A program made the translations under genes and the position numbers. Source: Protula sp. h YS-2021 (taxonomy: Eukaryota; Annelida; Polychaeta; Sabellida; Serpulidae). From it: 64,000 nt of DNA. The DNA is taken from NCBI GenBank assembly GCA_949752745.1, contig OX457027.1, positions 57,788,053 through 57,852,052 of the forward strand, read 5' to 3'. This document shows, one piece after another, positions 1 through 13,600 of the stretch. The notes under the pieces are model-generated. The model searched no databases. It was not told the DNA's origin and worked only from the letters and a program-made list of their open reading frames with translations. Position 1 is the stretch's first letter. Each line of letters opens with the position of its first letter.

Positions 1-1
1 A

Positions 2-67
<66 letters not shown>

Positions 68-106
68 ACCAAACACATTTTCTATATATATATATATATA
101 TATATA
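2..106. repeat. (AT)n microsatellite, two blocks
   Basis: Pure AT dinucleotide runs at about 2-65 and 84-106 are separated by about 18 bases of unique sequence. The window edge cuts the first block, so its true length is unknown. Confidence 0.95.
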
Positions 107-124
107 ATGGACCTCAGAAAACTC

Positions 125-487
125 GAGGTGTTTTAGATGAGATGTTTCCGAGCAATGCTAGGAATCACTTTGAGGGACAGAATGAGAAACACAAAAATAC
201 GTCAACTGCTTGGCATGCATACAACCATCACCGACAGGGTCCATGGGAAAGACTAAAATGGGTACATAGCAAGAAAACCACTAAGCAGCATGGTATTACA
301 ATGCTGTATACTGCCACGATTTCTGCATGCCTGGACCAAAAGAAAACCACCCAAACGTTGGACAGACTAGATCAAAGAGGATACGGGACTACCGATTAGT
401 ACACGGCGGGAAGAAGAGCCAGAAGTAGAGCGGTTTGGCGCAGTGTGAGGAGAGCAAGGGGCCAACTATACCCGAACAGCTAAGCCA
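125..487 (+). mobile_element. Degraded non-LTR retrotransposon, reverse transcriptase C-terminal fragment
   Basis: From 143 one frame reads CFRAMLGITLRDRMRN followed by KIRQLLGM. This is the typical post-RT segment (C-F-R-x-L-G-I-x-x-x-D-R-x-x-N) of invertebrate endonuclease/RT LINEs. That frame stops near 254. The Arg-rich end, with AVWRSVRRARGQLYP, continues in another frame from 400 to about 485. The frame changes and the stop at 397-399 show a dead, 5'-truncated copy. Its clade (RTE, CR1 or Jockey type) cannot be set from this fragment. It lies downstream of the receptor-like exons of the minus-strand gene. Confidence 0.6.
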
Positions 488-495
488 TTTATGAA

Positions 496-1147
496 GTGAT
501 CACGTATCGAAATCAAATGTTCGTGTACTTACGTAAAATTAGATGCCTTGGCTATAGCTTTAAGCAGATCTATGACAATTCCCGACCATGTAGTTTTATT
601 ACCCACTTCTTTCTTCATGTGAAATATTGGCCACTGCAAGAAAAAATAGCGTTTTGTTCAAAGACTAACCATGACTTGAATTTGAAAAGAGATGTGTGTG
701 CTAAAATTCTCGGAGGAAAAATATGTCCCCTTTCGACAGTAATATGGACTTCCATAAGGATTCTTTGATGTAGTAAGACTGCATTGTGATAGTATTTTAG
801 CTGTTTTGTTTGTTTGTTTGTTTGTTTGTTTTTGTTTTGTTTGTTTGTTTGTTTGTTTGTTTGTTTGTTTTTGGAATTCTCCAAGTTATATTCACGAACA
901 TGCTGCTCATTACGTGTCACAACAAATTGTTTATGTTATTCCACGCAGTGTGTAACTAAGTTTTTCCCTAAGCATTTTCTCAGAACTATCACTTTCTGTT
1001 TGGCTTTTTATTTCTTAAACCAAAACACACACACACACAAACGAAATAATCAACTATAAATTAAGGGCAGAGTCGTTAGGGCTGTTCCGGACTTTTGATT
1101 AATAGAAAAACAGAATAACATTTATAAAATACTTCATTCTGTCAGTT
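496..1147. other. Non-coding stretch with a (GTTT)n microsatellite
   Basis: Open frames here are short and match nothing recognised. Bases 804-872 are a TTTG/GTTT tetranucleotide run, which explains the Leu/Phe/Val/Cys-rich and Asn/Lys/Gln-rich frames on the two strands. No splice-bounded exon of the neighbouring receptor gene was found. Confidence 0.8.
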
Positions 1148-1245
1148 GACCTACGTGGTGTAGTGATTAAGATGCTAGTTGGATATCCGAATGGTCCCTA
1201 GTTTGAATCCAACAGGCCACATTTTATACTAGCCTAGAAAATGTT
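1148..1245 (+). mobile_element. tRNA-derived SINE head with A and B boxes
   Basis: TGGTGTAGTGATTAAGATG at 1156-1174 matches a pol III A box. AGTTTGAATCC at 1200-1210 matches a B box, about 30 bases further on. This layout is that of a tRNA-related SINE promoter. The acceptor stem does not pair, so it is not a functional tRNA gene. The 3' end of the element is not clear; the body may run to about 1350. Confidence 0.55.
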
Positions 1246-1469
1246 CAAAAACCATTAACGCCAAGAGCCTTTTAAATAAGAAATCACATGGCCGGGACGG
1301 CGAAATTCTATTAGACACCACATTGATTGAATATGACATTTTCTTGGATTCTCAACTAAGGAAACACGATAAAAACAATGGAAAAAATCGCCATCCTTGC
1401 TTTAAGGATGACTAATGAGAAAATGTAAAACATTGAATCAAAACCCTTCAGTTGAAGAACGCAACTCAC

Positions 1470-1622
1470 GTGCAATGTAGCAACATTGAAATGTTTATTT
1501 CTAAATTTAGTGAACTTCCAAGCATCTGTGAGATCTGCCTGCACGCCGTGTGCTGCGTCCCAAGATCCAAGTTGTACCATATCTTCTGTTTCCATAGACA
1601 GTGTCCACAAGCCATACGACAC
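1470..1622 (-). CDS. Receptor-like gene exon 6 (end of amino-terminal domain)
   Basis: 153 nt (51 codons, phase 0 at both ends), from acceptor TGATATCAG| to donor TTGCAC|GTGAGT. It reads YGLWTLSMETEDMVQLGSWD, then further to KHFNVATLH. The order Y-x-L...(V)-x-x-x-G-x-W-D-x-x-x-G...N-K-x-x-x-V-A-T is the signature just before the S1 half of the ligand-binding domain in this family. This is the best single piece of evidence for the gene's identity. Confidence 0.6.
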
Positions 1623-4600
1623 CTGATATCAAATAAAGAATTAAATACATAATTTCCAAAAAAAGAAAGAACCAGAGATTTTGCGAATATTTTGCAATGA
1701 GTATTCCATCTTTGTTGTGAATACAGAGAGTTAACCTTAAATATACACGAAAAATATTAAATATTATTATATGGCCAAGTGCCTTTTCCTTTTTTTACTC
1801 GTCTTTTACTCATTATCTACACTATCTAATATATCATGCAGTATGTAAACAATCTTTTATCTATTCATTTTTAATGAAGCCTTGTAAAAAAAACTACAAA
1901 AAAATATATTTTAATTTTTATTGTTTTACTTGGAAAAATAAAAAAACTGATGAAATCCCAAAATAAGTAATTGTTCGAGCTTCCTCCTATCCGACCTAAT
2001 CTGATCAAACTATTAATATTTCTTGTAATGAAATATTAGCAGTTCTTCGTTTGCGTCCCCTCGATGTGGGTTGATACCGAAAGTTCACGCCAAATCGACG
2101 GTTCCGTTACCTGTGTTCCGTTCCACAAAAGGCTCTGACTGTTTGACTGAGGATAATAAGAAACCCAGCGGCTGTAATCAATGATAATTACGCGGTCGCC
2201 GAATCGCACACTTGTAATCCACGATGTCGCGGGCTCAGCTGAAACGAGAATCCATGTCCAAGTGGTGGTGGACTGGCGCTGGTGTGTCTGAAATGCATTA
2301 CAAATGGTTAGAGTATTATAAACTTGGGATTTGTTTGGTTATGCTCCGTCAGCATCCTTAACATTGGTGCATTCATTCCACGATGTAAAAATATGCTTAA
2401 GAACTGCTGGCAGGAAATAGATTTATGCTGCATGGGAACAATAATAGTTCTTTCGGAACTGCACTCAGCGTTTGGTTAAAAAGGCGGTGTATTATTTTCA
2501 AACTCAGCAGTCCTTGTTTAGGGGTCGTTTTAAGAAGTCATCGACACGCATTGTCACCAGCCGTCACGTGAGTAAATGTAATTTTGTGTAAGTCTGAAAT
2601 TAAAAAAAGAGGTTAACCCAGAAAAGAAATTGAGTTTGTTTTTCACTTTGATGTTTTAATGAGTAGCATTTGTTGGAAATGTCATGGATATGAGGCCTAA
2701 TTATTACTGGTCCATAGCATGACTGGGAATGGTTTAAGAAAATAAGGCGCTACATTTATATGCAAAACAGAGCTGTCAGTGTCATCTCCCTGGACGCAAA
2801 GAAAATGGAGAAATATAACATTACGTTGTGTTATTTTTAGAATACGTTTTACAGCCACGCACACGCAACATGCTCCTTATAACGAGAGCCTATTTCTCAG
2901 AAGCGAAATATTAAACCCTTGGCGAAAAACATAATATTTTTAAAATCACGTTCTCCCTTCAAGTAGAATTTTAAAAACTCTTCTGTCTGATTTTGATTTG
3001 ATTTTTTTTCCTTTACAGCCAAAGACAATATTTTTCAGACTTCAAAACCTTTCCAAGAAACTTTTTTACCCGTTCGAAACCTTTCTGCAAAAACGCATAG
3101 CTTTGCGTCTTACTGTCTAACTCCATGAAACGGCACCCCCCCCCCCCCCCTCCCTCGAGCCTCACCAAGAATATTGCGTAGCTGAAGCTGATAACTGATA
3201 TGAACATTCAATGTATTTAACATGATCAAGCAAAATTTTGCATTCATGGTTCGTTCTTATAAAACCAAAACACGCCTTTCTGTATGCTAAGTGACTTGGC
3301 TTATGCAGATGAAGTAAACATAATTCATGTAAGGCACAGTGTGGCTATTGGCAAATGCGAGGGGCTTGTGTGCAAATGCTGCTGCAGCCTTGCAAAGTTG
3401 CATTTCTTGGTAAAGAAAATCACTGTTTTTTACTCACATTTTGACTTTGAAAATGAAAACAAAAGCGAAAATAAAAATCGAGGTGCACAACTTCAGATCA
3501 ATTTGGCAGTCCTGGGGTCACTATGTTCAGAGGAGTAGTAAAGACAAAATTACGGACAAGTAAAGAGAAAAAAGTCCGAAACATTGGCCCTGTGCAACTT
3601 TAAAATACTCTTTGCAAGTCTTCATCTTGCCAGGTGTTAATGAAGGCCACCTCATTAGTGTGACTAGCCGCATTGCGTTAATTTATTCTCAAGCTCCATT
3701 GCATAGTCAGGCTACATAAAACCACAACCATGGCCTGTGTTTTACTACTGTCTAATACTTGCCTGAAGGAGTTGGGGTTTGGGGGAACAAGACTGGTGGT
3801 GTATTTTCTTAGAAATTGTTTTGAATTAATTAACGTTTAGTACAATCAAATTATGATTGTGAAAAAAAGGATCAGATGATCAAGAATCAGCAATAAACGG
3901 CATTGCTAGAATTCCTGAAGTAATTTTTCCGGTCTTTTTCTTCATGCATTTTTGGTTCCCAATTTGCCCTCCATTCCCACATTAGCTGAGATTGTGTGTT
4001 ACGAGCCATACTCGATTTACTGCTTTCCGGCCGAGCTGATGATGATCGAGGGCAATCACCCCAGCACTGTATGTATGAACGCAGCTTTTAGATCGCCTTT
4101 CATGTTGATATAACTTCGGCAAAATTTACCACATTACACCCTTTACTTGTCTGCTATACTGCTCAGAACGTAATGACAACGAATGCTGTGAGTGCCCACA
4201 GCAATTAATATAAAAGCTGAAATAAACTATTTACCTTGTGAAGTATTTCGGAGCAACGGCTTTGACTGGCCAATAAAATGACAGCTGTGATGTAGGTCGG
4301 CAAACCGTCTAAGGCTTTGTTAATGAAACCGGTGGAATTTATCTTCCAAAGCACCAAGTTTACTTCGTCAACATGAATATGATCAATAATATTTGTGTAA
4401 TCCTCTGAAAATAAAAATAAAATAATTGATCCCACTAGGAAACCTCGTTTCCGATTGGGAATAAGTTTGTAGTTACTCTGAAAGTTTCTGACTTGTTGTG
4501 TATGTGTGTGTAGACATGAGATCTCGATGAAACCACAATTTACCTTGACCTCAAAGGTCAAGGTAGACTGAGATCAAAATATTTTCAAAATGCATATTTA

Positions 4601-7600
4601 TCACGGGAAATGACTAGAAATGGTTCAGATCCCAGTTTAATAACGGAGTAACCGCGAAATCGGAATCGTGGCCTTGAGGGCCAAGGGCAAAGGTCACGTG
4701 ACCTCGTATAAATTTGTATAAACCACGTGACCTCGTTCACAATGGGGGGAGGGGGGATTTATCTCGCAAATGGTTAGAAACAAATCGATTTTGAACTCAA
4801 TATTGACACTTTGTACTTAAACGATGTTACATAAGACATACCTCTGGTCAAACATCGGAAGTCGATCATTATCTCGAAAACGGTTAGAAACATGCGATAT
4901 TGAGTTCGGTTTCGATCCGTTGGACATAAACGACGTTACATGAGTAAAGTGCCTCAGCGACCTTGACTTTCTCGGCCAGGTCAAACTCGAAAACGGGAAG
5001 TTGACCATTATCTCGAAAACGGTTAGAACTCATTTTAGGCTGACTTCGGGACTAAACATGACCTTGACTTCTCGATCAAGATCAAGGTAAAAAATCGGAA
5101 ATTCACGGTTAAAAGATCAGAAATAGCTCGATTTGAGCTCATTTTTGATCCTGTTCGGTCAAGGTCAATAACCTAAAATCAACCATTATCTCAAAAAAAG
5201 GTTGGGCATAGAGCTATTTTAAAGTCATTTTCGATCGTTTGGGGAATACACGAAGACACAGAAGGGGTGCCTCGGTGCCCTTGACCTGAGTCAAGAAAAA
5301 AAAACCACAAGTTCGCCTTTATCTCGAAAACGGTTAGGGAGCCATTTTGGGCTCCTTTTTTCAATCTTTTAGACCTAAACGGCGTTACATACGAGGTAGC
5401 TGGTGACCTTGATCTTTTCGGACATGATGTTTCATAAACATTTTATCTTGTGTTTTTCCAAGTTGGTCTTTCTGCTATCTGTCTGGTTTCTGCTGTTGAT
5501 GTCAAGATGTTAAGATGAAATCTTTCATTCCAACTGTACTGTATATTTTGATATAACACCAAGAATGCCGATGGTTTTCAGTCTTTGAACTCTTCGACCT
5601 TCGACTTTTTGAGTGTCTGCTTCATTAATATCATAGAAACCAATAGGCCTTTGTGAAGACTACATGGCAGCAGCTGGGAAATAAAGCATTGGTGCAAGGG
5701 CAGTTTTCTACAATGTATTTGCCCAAGTTGTATATTCTTGTACCAATCACCAAATAGTTAATTTGTCATTATACAGCAGTAAATATATGCGCTGCTATTG
5801 AGGTCGCCCACCTACCAGATTCATGTTGCCAACTTTTAATTTTCCCTGCCTTTTAAGTAATTTTAGTAACTTGGGAATTTCCGCTGACATAACTCCCAGT
5901 CGCCTGAGCACAGATGATTCAATAATCTGATTCCCCATAACGCCAATATTTAAAGGCCCTATAAGCCAACTGCAACTATTTTGAAGTCAAGCCGGGTTTT
6001 TTTCAGTATCGGCGATTAAGATATAACATTTTACGCATGACAGTCCCCAGTAAACATTCTAATATCGACCCAACGTCGATTTGAGGTTGTGACGTCGACC
6101 TGACCAAACCACAACATTAACTTGCTTTGTTTTTTGGTTGTACATGGTCGCGACAAGAGATCAGCGTCTAACCAACATCTTTGACACAGGGTTGAACAGG
6201 CGTTGGGTGACCAGCGCTGTTGAGACATTGTTTTTGGTCGCAACCAAACTGCAACTTTCTCAGACATCTAATCAACATCTTTGGAGCAACGTTGAATGCA
6301 CGTCGAAAAATCGACATTGTCTAGACATCTGACCCGCAACCAAAATACAACTGTCTTGTGTTATCGCTCACTGGAAATGGTAGCCACGACAGGCCACTTT
6401 GAATAGACCAGAACGAGGACATAAACTATGAGAATTTCAAGACTGCGCACGTTTTTTCCCCCCCCACTTACTTTTGAAAAACAGTCATGGAAACTGACTT
6501 CATCTGTATCCTGCCGTGATCAGTTGATCCAAGGGTGGGTGAACTTTTACGGAGAGATGACCACATTATGACCGCCACTGTGTTAATTGACAGCGGTTGC
6601 AGAATAAATTTTCCCCCGAACTTCGCAACAACATCGAGAAATAGACGTTGTTTCGACTTCTATTTGTAACCTTTACACAACGTTGATTAGACGTCAAATA
6701 ATTAACATCTATCCAACTCGGCAGGTAGTCGTTGTTTCGATTTCCATAAACAACCAAACCCCGACGCTGATTCGACATCGAGTGCGACGTCTATCCAGCA
6801 TTGTCCAATGCTGCAATGTTTATTGGATTACGACTGTTAAAATATACTTTTAAAATTACAACTCAGTGTTATTTCAATGGATAACAGCAACCACACTACA
6901 AAGCGACAAACCTACCTGTATACAGAACAAAGGCCTCTGCGACATTCATAACTGATAAAACACCAAGTATGGCCTGTCCGACATTAGCTGCGTGGAACTG
7001 AACACATTCGGTGGTATGCGACGGCAAAATGATTGGCTGGAGAGTGGTGAGAAGAGAGGAAGTGTAGGTGGAGAGTGAACAACTCGACTCTAGGCCACCC
7101 TGCATGCTGATATTCCAATTATATACTGAAAGCGAATAAGAAATAGTTTAGTAGCTGTCGGAGTTATGCTTTAAAATTGTGTCTAAACATTGACGAAGAA
7201 TATCAAGAGGAATTTTTCACATATTCACGAATGCTAATTGTTTTGGTAAGAATTCCTTCTACATGTCTCTTTTTTTCAATGAGTTAAATTGTCTGATAAT
7301 GCGTGTCATCTTTAACGTTTTCCCCAATTGCTAAACAAGTAACAACGCTGTTGTTCCGGATTAAATCCTCTTTTACAAGTAAGAACGTAGGGAAAAATTG
7401 AAATGATTCATTCGTTAAATATTCTTCCTGCAATGGTCATGTCTAGAAAATGTTTCTCATTATGCTTTTAAGCATTATTAAGTACTTAGCGAAGAGAAGA
7501 GAATCAAACTGTCTGTTTCTAAAAATTAGACATGAGTTTTTTCTACTGTTTAACCCTGTTTCCCAACCAAGTAAACATTCCAGCGTCGATGCAACGTCCA

Positions 7601-10600
7601 TTTGTGGTTGCCAGAACAGCATTCTTTTTGTTTGCAATTGGTTGTGATTGGTCGTGACTTCTTTGGCACAACGTTGAATAGATTCCCGATAAGCAGCATT
7701 GTTTACACGATTCTTTTGGCCGCAACCAAAACAACCTTTTCTTGTGTATAAGCATAGTTTTGGTGCTACGTTGAATAAAATTCGGAAAGTCGACATTGGA
7801 TAGATGTCGAAAATTCGACGTTGCATAGACGCCGAAGTCCCAACCAAAAGTAAAAAACCAACAACATCACGTGATCAGTCATCGGAAATGGCATCCATGG
7901 CAGTTTACTTCGAAAACAGACCAAAATAGGGGCGTAAAATATGAGGATTTCAAGAGCGCGCTCACGTTTGTTCCCACCTACTTTTGACAAATATTTATGA
8001 AAATCGACTTCAAACATACCCTTTTTGATCGAATGATCTCAGGATGGAGATACTGTGAGAGAGAAGTAACGACACTTTGGTTGTCATTATCTAGAAGGCG
8101 ATGCTAGATTAATATTTTTCGACGTCTATATAGAAATAGACGTTTTTCAACTTCCATTTTCAATCTTTACCCAACATTGATTAAACAAAGTAATCAATAT
8201 CTATCCAACGTCAACATGGTGACGTTGTTTCCATTTACACGAACAACCAAAACCCGAAGTTGATGTGACATCGAGAGCGACGTCCACCCAACACTGGGCA
8301 AGGTCACAATGTTTACTTCGAATGTTTTCACTGCTCCCATCAAGTTCTGTTCAGTAAACAAGTCACTTGGAGAAAGTTGGCCTTGATACAGTTGGCTAAG
8401 TCTACATATGGGACACTCCTCTTTCACCACAGCATCAATGGAGCATCAAATTTCTGCCATTAGATTGTTTCCCAAAAGCAAATTGAAGATCTTCATTGTT
8501 CTCGAGTAAACATTTGCATTTAGTGGCAATAACAGGAAGAGTAGTTCCGTATTTAGTATTTGGTTAACTATTGCTAACGGCAGTTAATTGATAGCTGTCT
8601 CCCCCTCAAAAGACAGCAAAATATCGTTACAGCAACGCACTAACAAGTTCAAAATGGCCAGTAAAGTTACAACCCAACTACACTGTACTGTCATTTTTAT
8701 GAACCAGCAACTCCTGTTAGTTTCGCACAAATCCTACTGCGGTCGCTTTCACTTTATTTCCTCTTCCTTTGGAGTAAAAAAAGAGCTATAGAGCCACTGG
8801 AATGCCGTGCCATCGCTTTTATTAAACTTAGTTATCTTTGAACATTTTGCCAAATAGGAAACTGTAGCAGTTAACTGACTGCAAGGAAGGTTTGGTCCAC
8901 TTTAATTTAGTCTTGTATAAAACGAGTATTGAAAAACAACTTCAGTGACTATAAAAACCACAGTAAAGTCTATTTATTTTTGTGGGTGCAGGCACAGCTA
9001 GAGTAGAATCCATTTGTTAAATTCACGCTCTCAGATAAGGCCCTTTTGAAGTCGGAGAGGATAAATTATCTAAAAGGTTCAGCGTTAAGCAACTATATAT
9101 AAAGACATGTCTTAGGCGGCCGAGATGTCGTTACAGAAAAAAATTGACTTTAAACATAGACAAGTATATGTTTCACAGACTTTGCACTGTTAATTTTTCA
9201 CAGATTTCAAACATAAAACAAAGCAGACGTTTTGCCGTCTTGGTCAAGGCCTAACCTGTGCAAGTTTCCTTCAGAAATATAAAAATTAAAATTTTCTTTT
9301 TCAATCGCATTTTTGCAATATGCTAGTAGTGCTGTGCAATGACTTAGCTTGGAAAACAATTAATCTGTATTCCAATCAATCTTACTAATTTCCTAAACTA
9401 TACGTAAAACATGTTCTACGCTTTTAGATACAACTAACACTAAAAAGGGCTACATAAAGGCACCTTTTTGAAGTATTAGATTAGGCATTCGTAGCTTTTA
9501 GCATCCGTTAATGAGAATTATTTCAGTTCTCTCAACAATTCTGTTATTCGCTACATAAGGAGTAGCGCTAAATTCGTTTTGAAAAATCTGTGATTATTTT
9601 TGAATAAATTTAGTTTATAAATATTAATGCTTAAATCGGAATGTCATCTAAAAGATTGATGTGATCTAATAAAAATATCAGACTTCCCTAAAACATCATG
9701 ACATAAAAGATTTATTAATAAATTAATTTTATTAACAACCAGCAAATACATCGCGTTACTACATTCTACGCATCATTCTGAAATTCTTAATGAAAAGAAA
9801 CAAACAGCAGTAATGACACATCGCATTTTGATCAAGTGCCACTTTCATTGAGAAAGGCTTTGACATGATTCTCGTGGCGTAATGTCATTTACAATAAAAA
9901 GTCTACTTCCTTTTCATTTTCTTTCACACAAAAGCCGTTCCTGCAGTTTAAACAAAAACTAAGAACTTCAGTCAATCAATAGATAAAAAATGATGAAGTC
10001 AATCAATAAGTTCGGGGAGGTCTCTGACTATTTTTTTTCTTTTTAGGATTCTCAAATACTTGAGGCCTGACCACTAAAATTTCATGAAAGCCAATGGTAT
10101 TACGTTACTTATTTCTTAAAAAGTAACTTTCGCGGTTGGTTACTTTATGAATACCCTTCATCAAGAATAACCACAAGGTCATTTAACTTGCAGATTTGTG
10201 TATTAGAACAATATTTATAAAGTGACTGGGAAGTTGTGAAAGGAAGTAATTCATTGATAAGCCTTCTAAAAAATAGCCATGTTGTGATGTTCTGTTGGAT
10301 GTTTTATTTCCTGTCTGGGTTGTGCATCACTGGATCAGGTTTGCTCAGTCATAATAATTTAATTGCATCATAAAGAATCATATCAACAGGGAATTACTAT
10401 ATTTTGTTTCCTGGTGTGTAATTACAGTTCTGCATGCAATCAGTATGCTTGTTTATTACAACCAGATCAAAAGCCCTGAATTAAAAGAGACAGAACCTAT
10501 CTATTTATTATTAAATCACATTTCTTATTGTAGTCAACACAAACCTGATATGTCATTTTTAATTGGCTAAGAACAAGATTATTATTATTATTGTTGTTAT

Positions 10601-13600
10601 TGTTATTATTATTTTTATTATTGTTCTTGTTCTTGTTGCAGTTGTTGTACTCATGAAAAGTAAATATCTACAACCACGCTCTTTTAACAGTGGAAATCAC
10701 AAAACTGTGACTTTATTATGATGATTGTATTTTATATCACCATTATGTGACGCAATGAAAAAAGTTTTAAAATGTTTTCAAAATGTTTTTATTTCCCGGA
10801 ATATTTTTTTAATAATAAAATCAGGATAAATTGCTATCCATCTAGGTATTTAAAGAATAAACTGCCCGCCATTCGGTCTCGCTGTCACTGCTTAGAGCCC
10901 TCGCTTTAATTTAGCCCCAGAAGCAGGCTTTAGTAGTCTTCATCTGCGTATGTGCGTATAATTCAGTAACATTATAACTCACACCAGAGAAAAGGCCTTA
11001 AGTGGTGGAAATTTTGATAAAAATTTTTTCAGTAAATTTTTAACTGAGGCTATATAGATAGTCTTATTGTCTCGAATTTTGAAGAAAGGTCGTGGATACT
11101 TACCTGGCCATTACTTTTTTCTTAACTCGCCAAAAGCTGGCGGAAATATTGGCGATAAACTAGTTTCTTGCTAAAATCTTTACTAACTTAGCATTACTAC
11201 CTACGTGGCTGTAACTTTTAGCAAAATCTTAGCTGCCGCAGGAAAGTAACCATACTGTCTTGAAACGTTTTCTAAAAGTAGCAGACCTTACTACCTGCCT
11301 GCCAAAACTACCAAAACTCACTGAAATACTGACCTAAATCAATTTTTTTTTGAAAACACATATTCTGCCATGATGTGTATGGAAATGTCATGAAATTTTG
11401 GTGAAATGCGTGGCTGGGAGTAGGCTGTAAGGTGCATGAGTAAATTAATATAAGTAATTAGTGAGCTGGGGCATTGTCCATGGGCATTCTCGTTTTAAAT
11501 ATCTGCCAAAACAGTTAATGAGTCAATTTATCAAATAATAGTTCTGCAAGACTAACCTTCTAACAGACTGTTTCTGTCAGCAAGCTGTATTGCACCGTGA
11601 CCTGTAACGATAATATGATGCATTAAGCTACTTCTATATGCAAATTCATTACTTTCCTACGTTCAGTCATTTAGTCACAGCTGTGTTACCCGTGATTACT
11701 CAGGGTGGTGGAGTGGGTATAACGGTAGAGTGGCTATTGTGCTGGAGTTAATATTTCCAAAAAAAAAAAAAAAAAACAAGTTATTGAAATATCTGATACA
11801 AGGATTTCTGCAAGGTATTATGACCCCAATAATATGTGTCTATGAATGTTAAATCAACATCTTTTCAACATTTTACATGATAAACTGTACAAGAAAGAGC
11901 TAAAGAATCATTTTTCTAAAAGAATGAATTAGATTAAGAAACTGCTTGCTGCGGAGCAGCGTTTACGTTTAAAACTTCAACCTTGTGCATTTATTTAATA
12001 GAGCACATCTTTATTTTGAAATAATAAAACAATTGCAATTTAAAATGTACAATTCGGATCATGCAATACAAACATTCACCGATTCGCAACAATTTTTGTT
12101 TTAAGACCTGGCGGGTCGGATACCTTCGTTTCATGCTACTCAGTACAATGTTATGTTTGTGAAATTGATGACCTTTGACTTGTTGCCTCTTTGCCGTGTT
12201 TACTCATTCAATAACGTTTTTTATCATTGCAAAGATGGGCATCTGTTGAACTTTATGCTGATAACACAAGCCTTCTTATCTAGGGCAGAAACTCATGTTT
12301 TAAAGAAAAGTGTTAAAATGTTGGGTTTTCATTTTCTCTGTAGCTTTTACTGCATAATATAAATAAAAAATGATACACAATACGAAAATGAATATCATCT
12401 CTAATCATATATATCAAGATTATTTTATCTGTTTATTGTCTGACGTCACACATTTGCAGCAAATGTGACAAGTAATATTCAATCATAAAATCAAACAGAC
12501 ACCCAAGGTTAATACAAACAGCGCGTTTAACCAATGCTTTGGCTCCATTAAATGCCATCAACAGTGCCGTTTGATGCCAATCAATCCCTAATAAAAGATA
12601 AAATATGTGGTTGCTTTGCAAAGTTTTATAAAAGCTAATGAATTCTACTGTAATGTAAATGCACCCGCTCTGATTTAGCTACTCATTTGAATCACCAATC
12701 TTTGTCGCTTGTTAGAAGATTCTTATAATCAACTAATACGTAATACAAATCAAACGACTTTCACTTACTTTTAGTTTACGTCATATTTAAATTTGTGGTT
12801 ACTTTCTAGATAATGAATGTTGTATATGATTACAGCCTTATATTGCATAATCTTTGTTGTTTTTACAGGTGCGACATGTTCCCTTTGTAGTAACCACATG
12901 GTCAGCACATCATGAGCTTTATCACCAGTAAGTATAGATGTGATAGCCATATAATTAGCATCCATGTCAGATGCAATTTCACCCTATGGCAAACACAGTT
13001 TGGGCCTATATGATCAAATATCAGTATCAATATCAGTATCATATTACATGTAGTTGATGTATATTCGTTTCATTGTACATTATAACAAGAAGCTGCCGTC
13101 AGCACTCGTACTTTAATTCCATCGGGCACCACACACTTCACACTCTATAATATTTATAGCATCTGTATAATATTTAAAATCATTGATCACAGAACAAAGG
13201 AGCATACAAAAATAATTAAAACAGCCATAAAACTTTTATCATATGCTTCAATATAAAGGTAACTCTTGACGTTTGACTTGAAAACTAGCAAGGAGGAACA
13301 TTTTCTCATGCTTCTTGACATTGTACTGATGAGGAGCAAAGCTGCAAATTCACGTATTCTGTAATTGTTCTGATATCTTGGTACGTCTAACAGTCCGTGC
13401 CAGCGTGATCGTAAGGCTCGTTGGTGTTCATACGACTTAATCAAAGGACAGTAATTGACAGTAAATGAGAAATAACAGCTACAAATACGTAACTGAAGAG
13501 GAACCTGGAGGAGGTGTTAAAAAACTAGCATAGTTTTCGCAAAAATAATTATTTGAGTTACATCGAAAGTACTTTGCTTAACTTTGATAGTATTAAAACA

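Noticed and set aside
12871..12927. Plus-strand exon-like segment with strong splice sites reading VRHVPFVVTTWSAHHELYH
   Set aside because: It resembles a glutamate-receptor segment, but the receptor-like exons are on the minus strand and no partner plus-strand exons were found; probably chance or a relic.
12771..12990. Minus-strand frame GEIASDMDANYMAITS... between receptor exons 1 and 2
   Set aside because: Its acceptor would put a stop in frame after exon 1, and it does not resemble the missing first strand of the domain.
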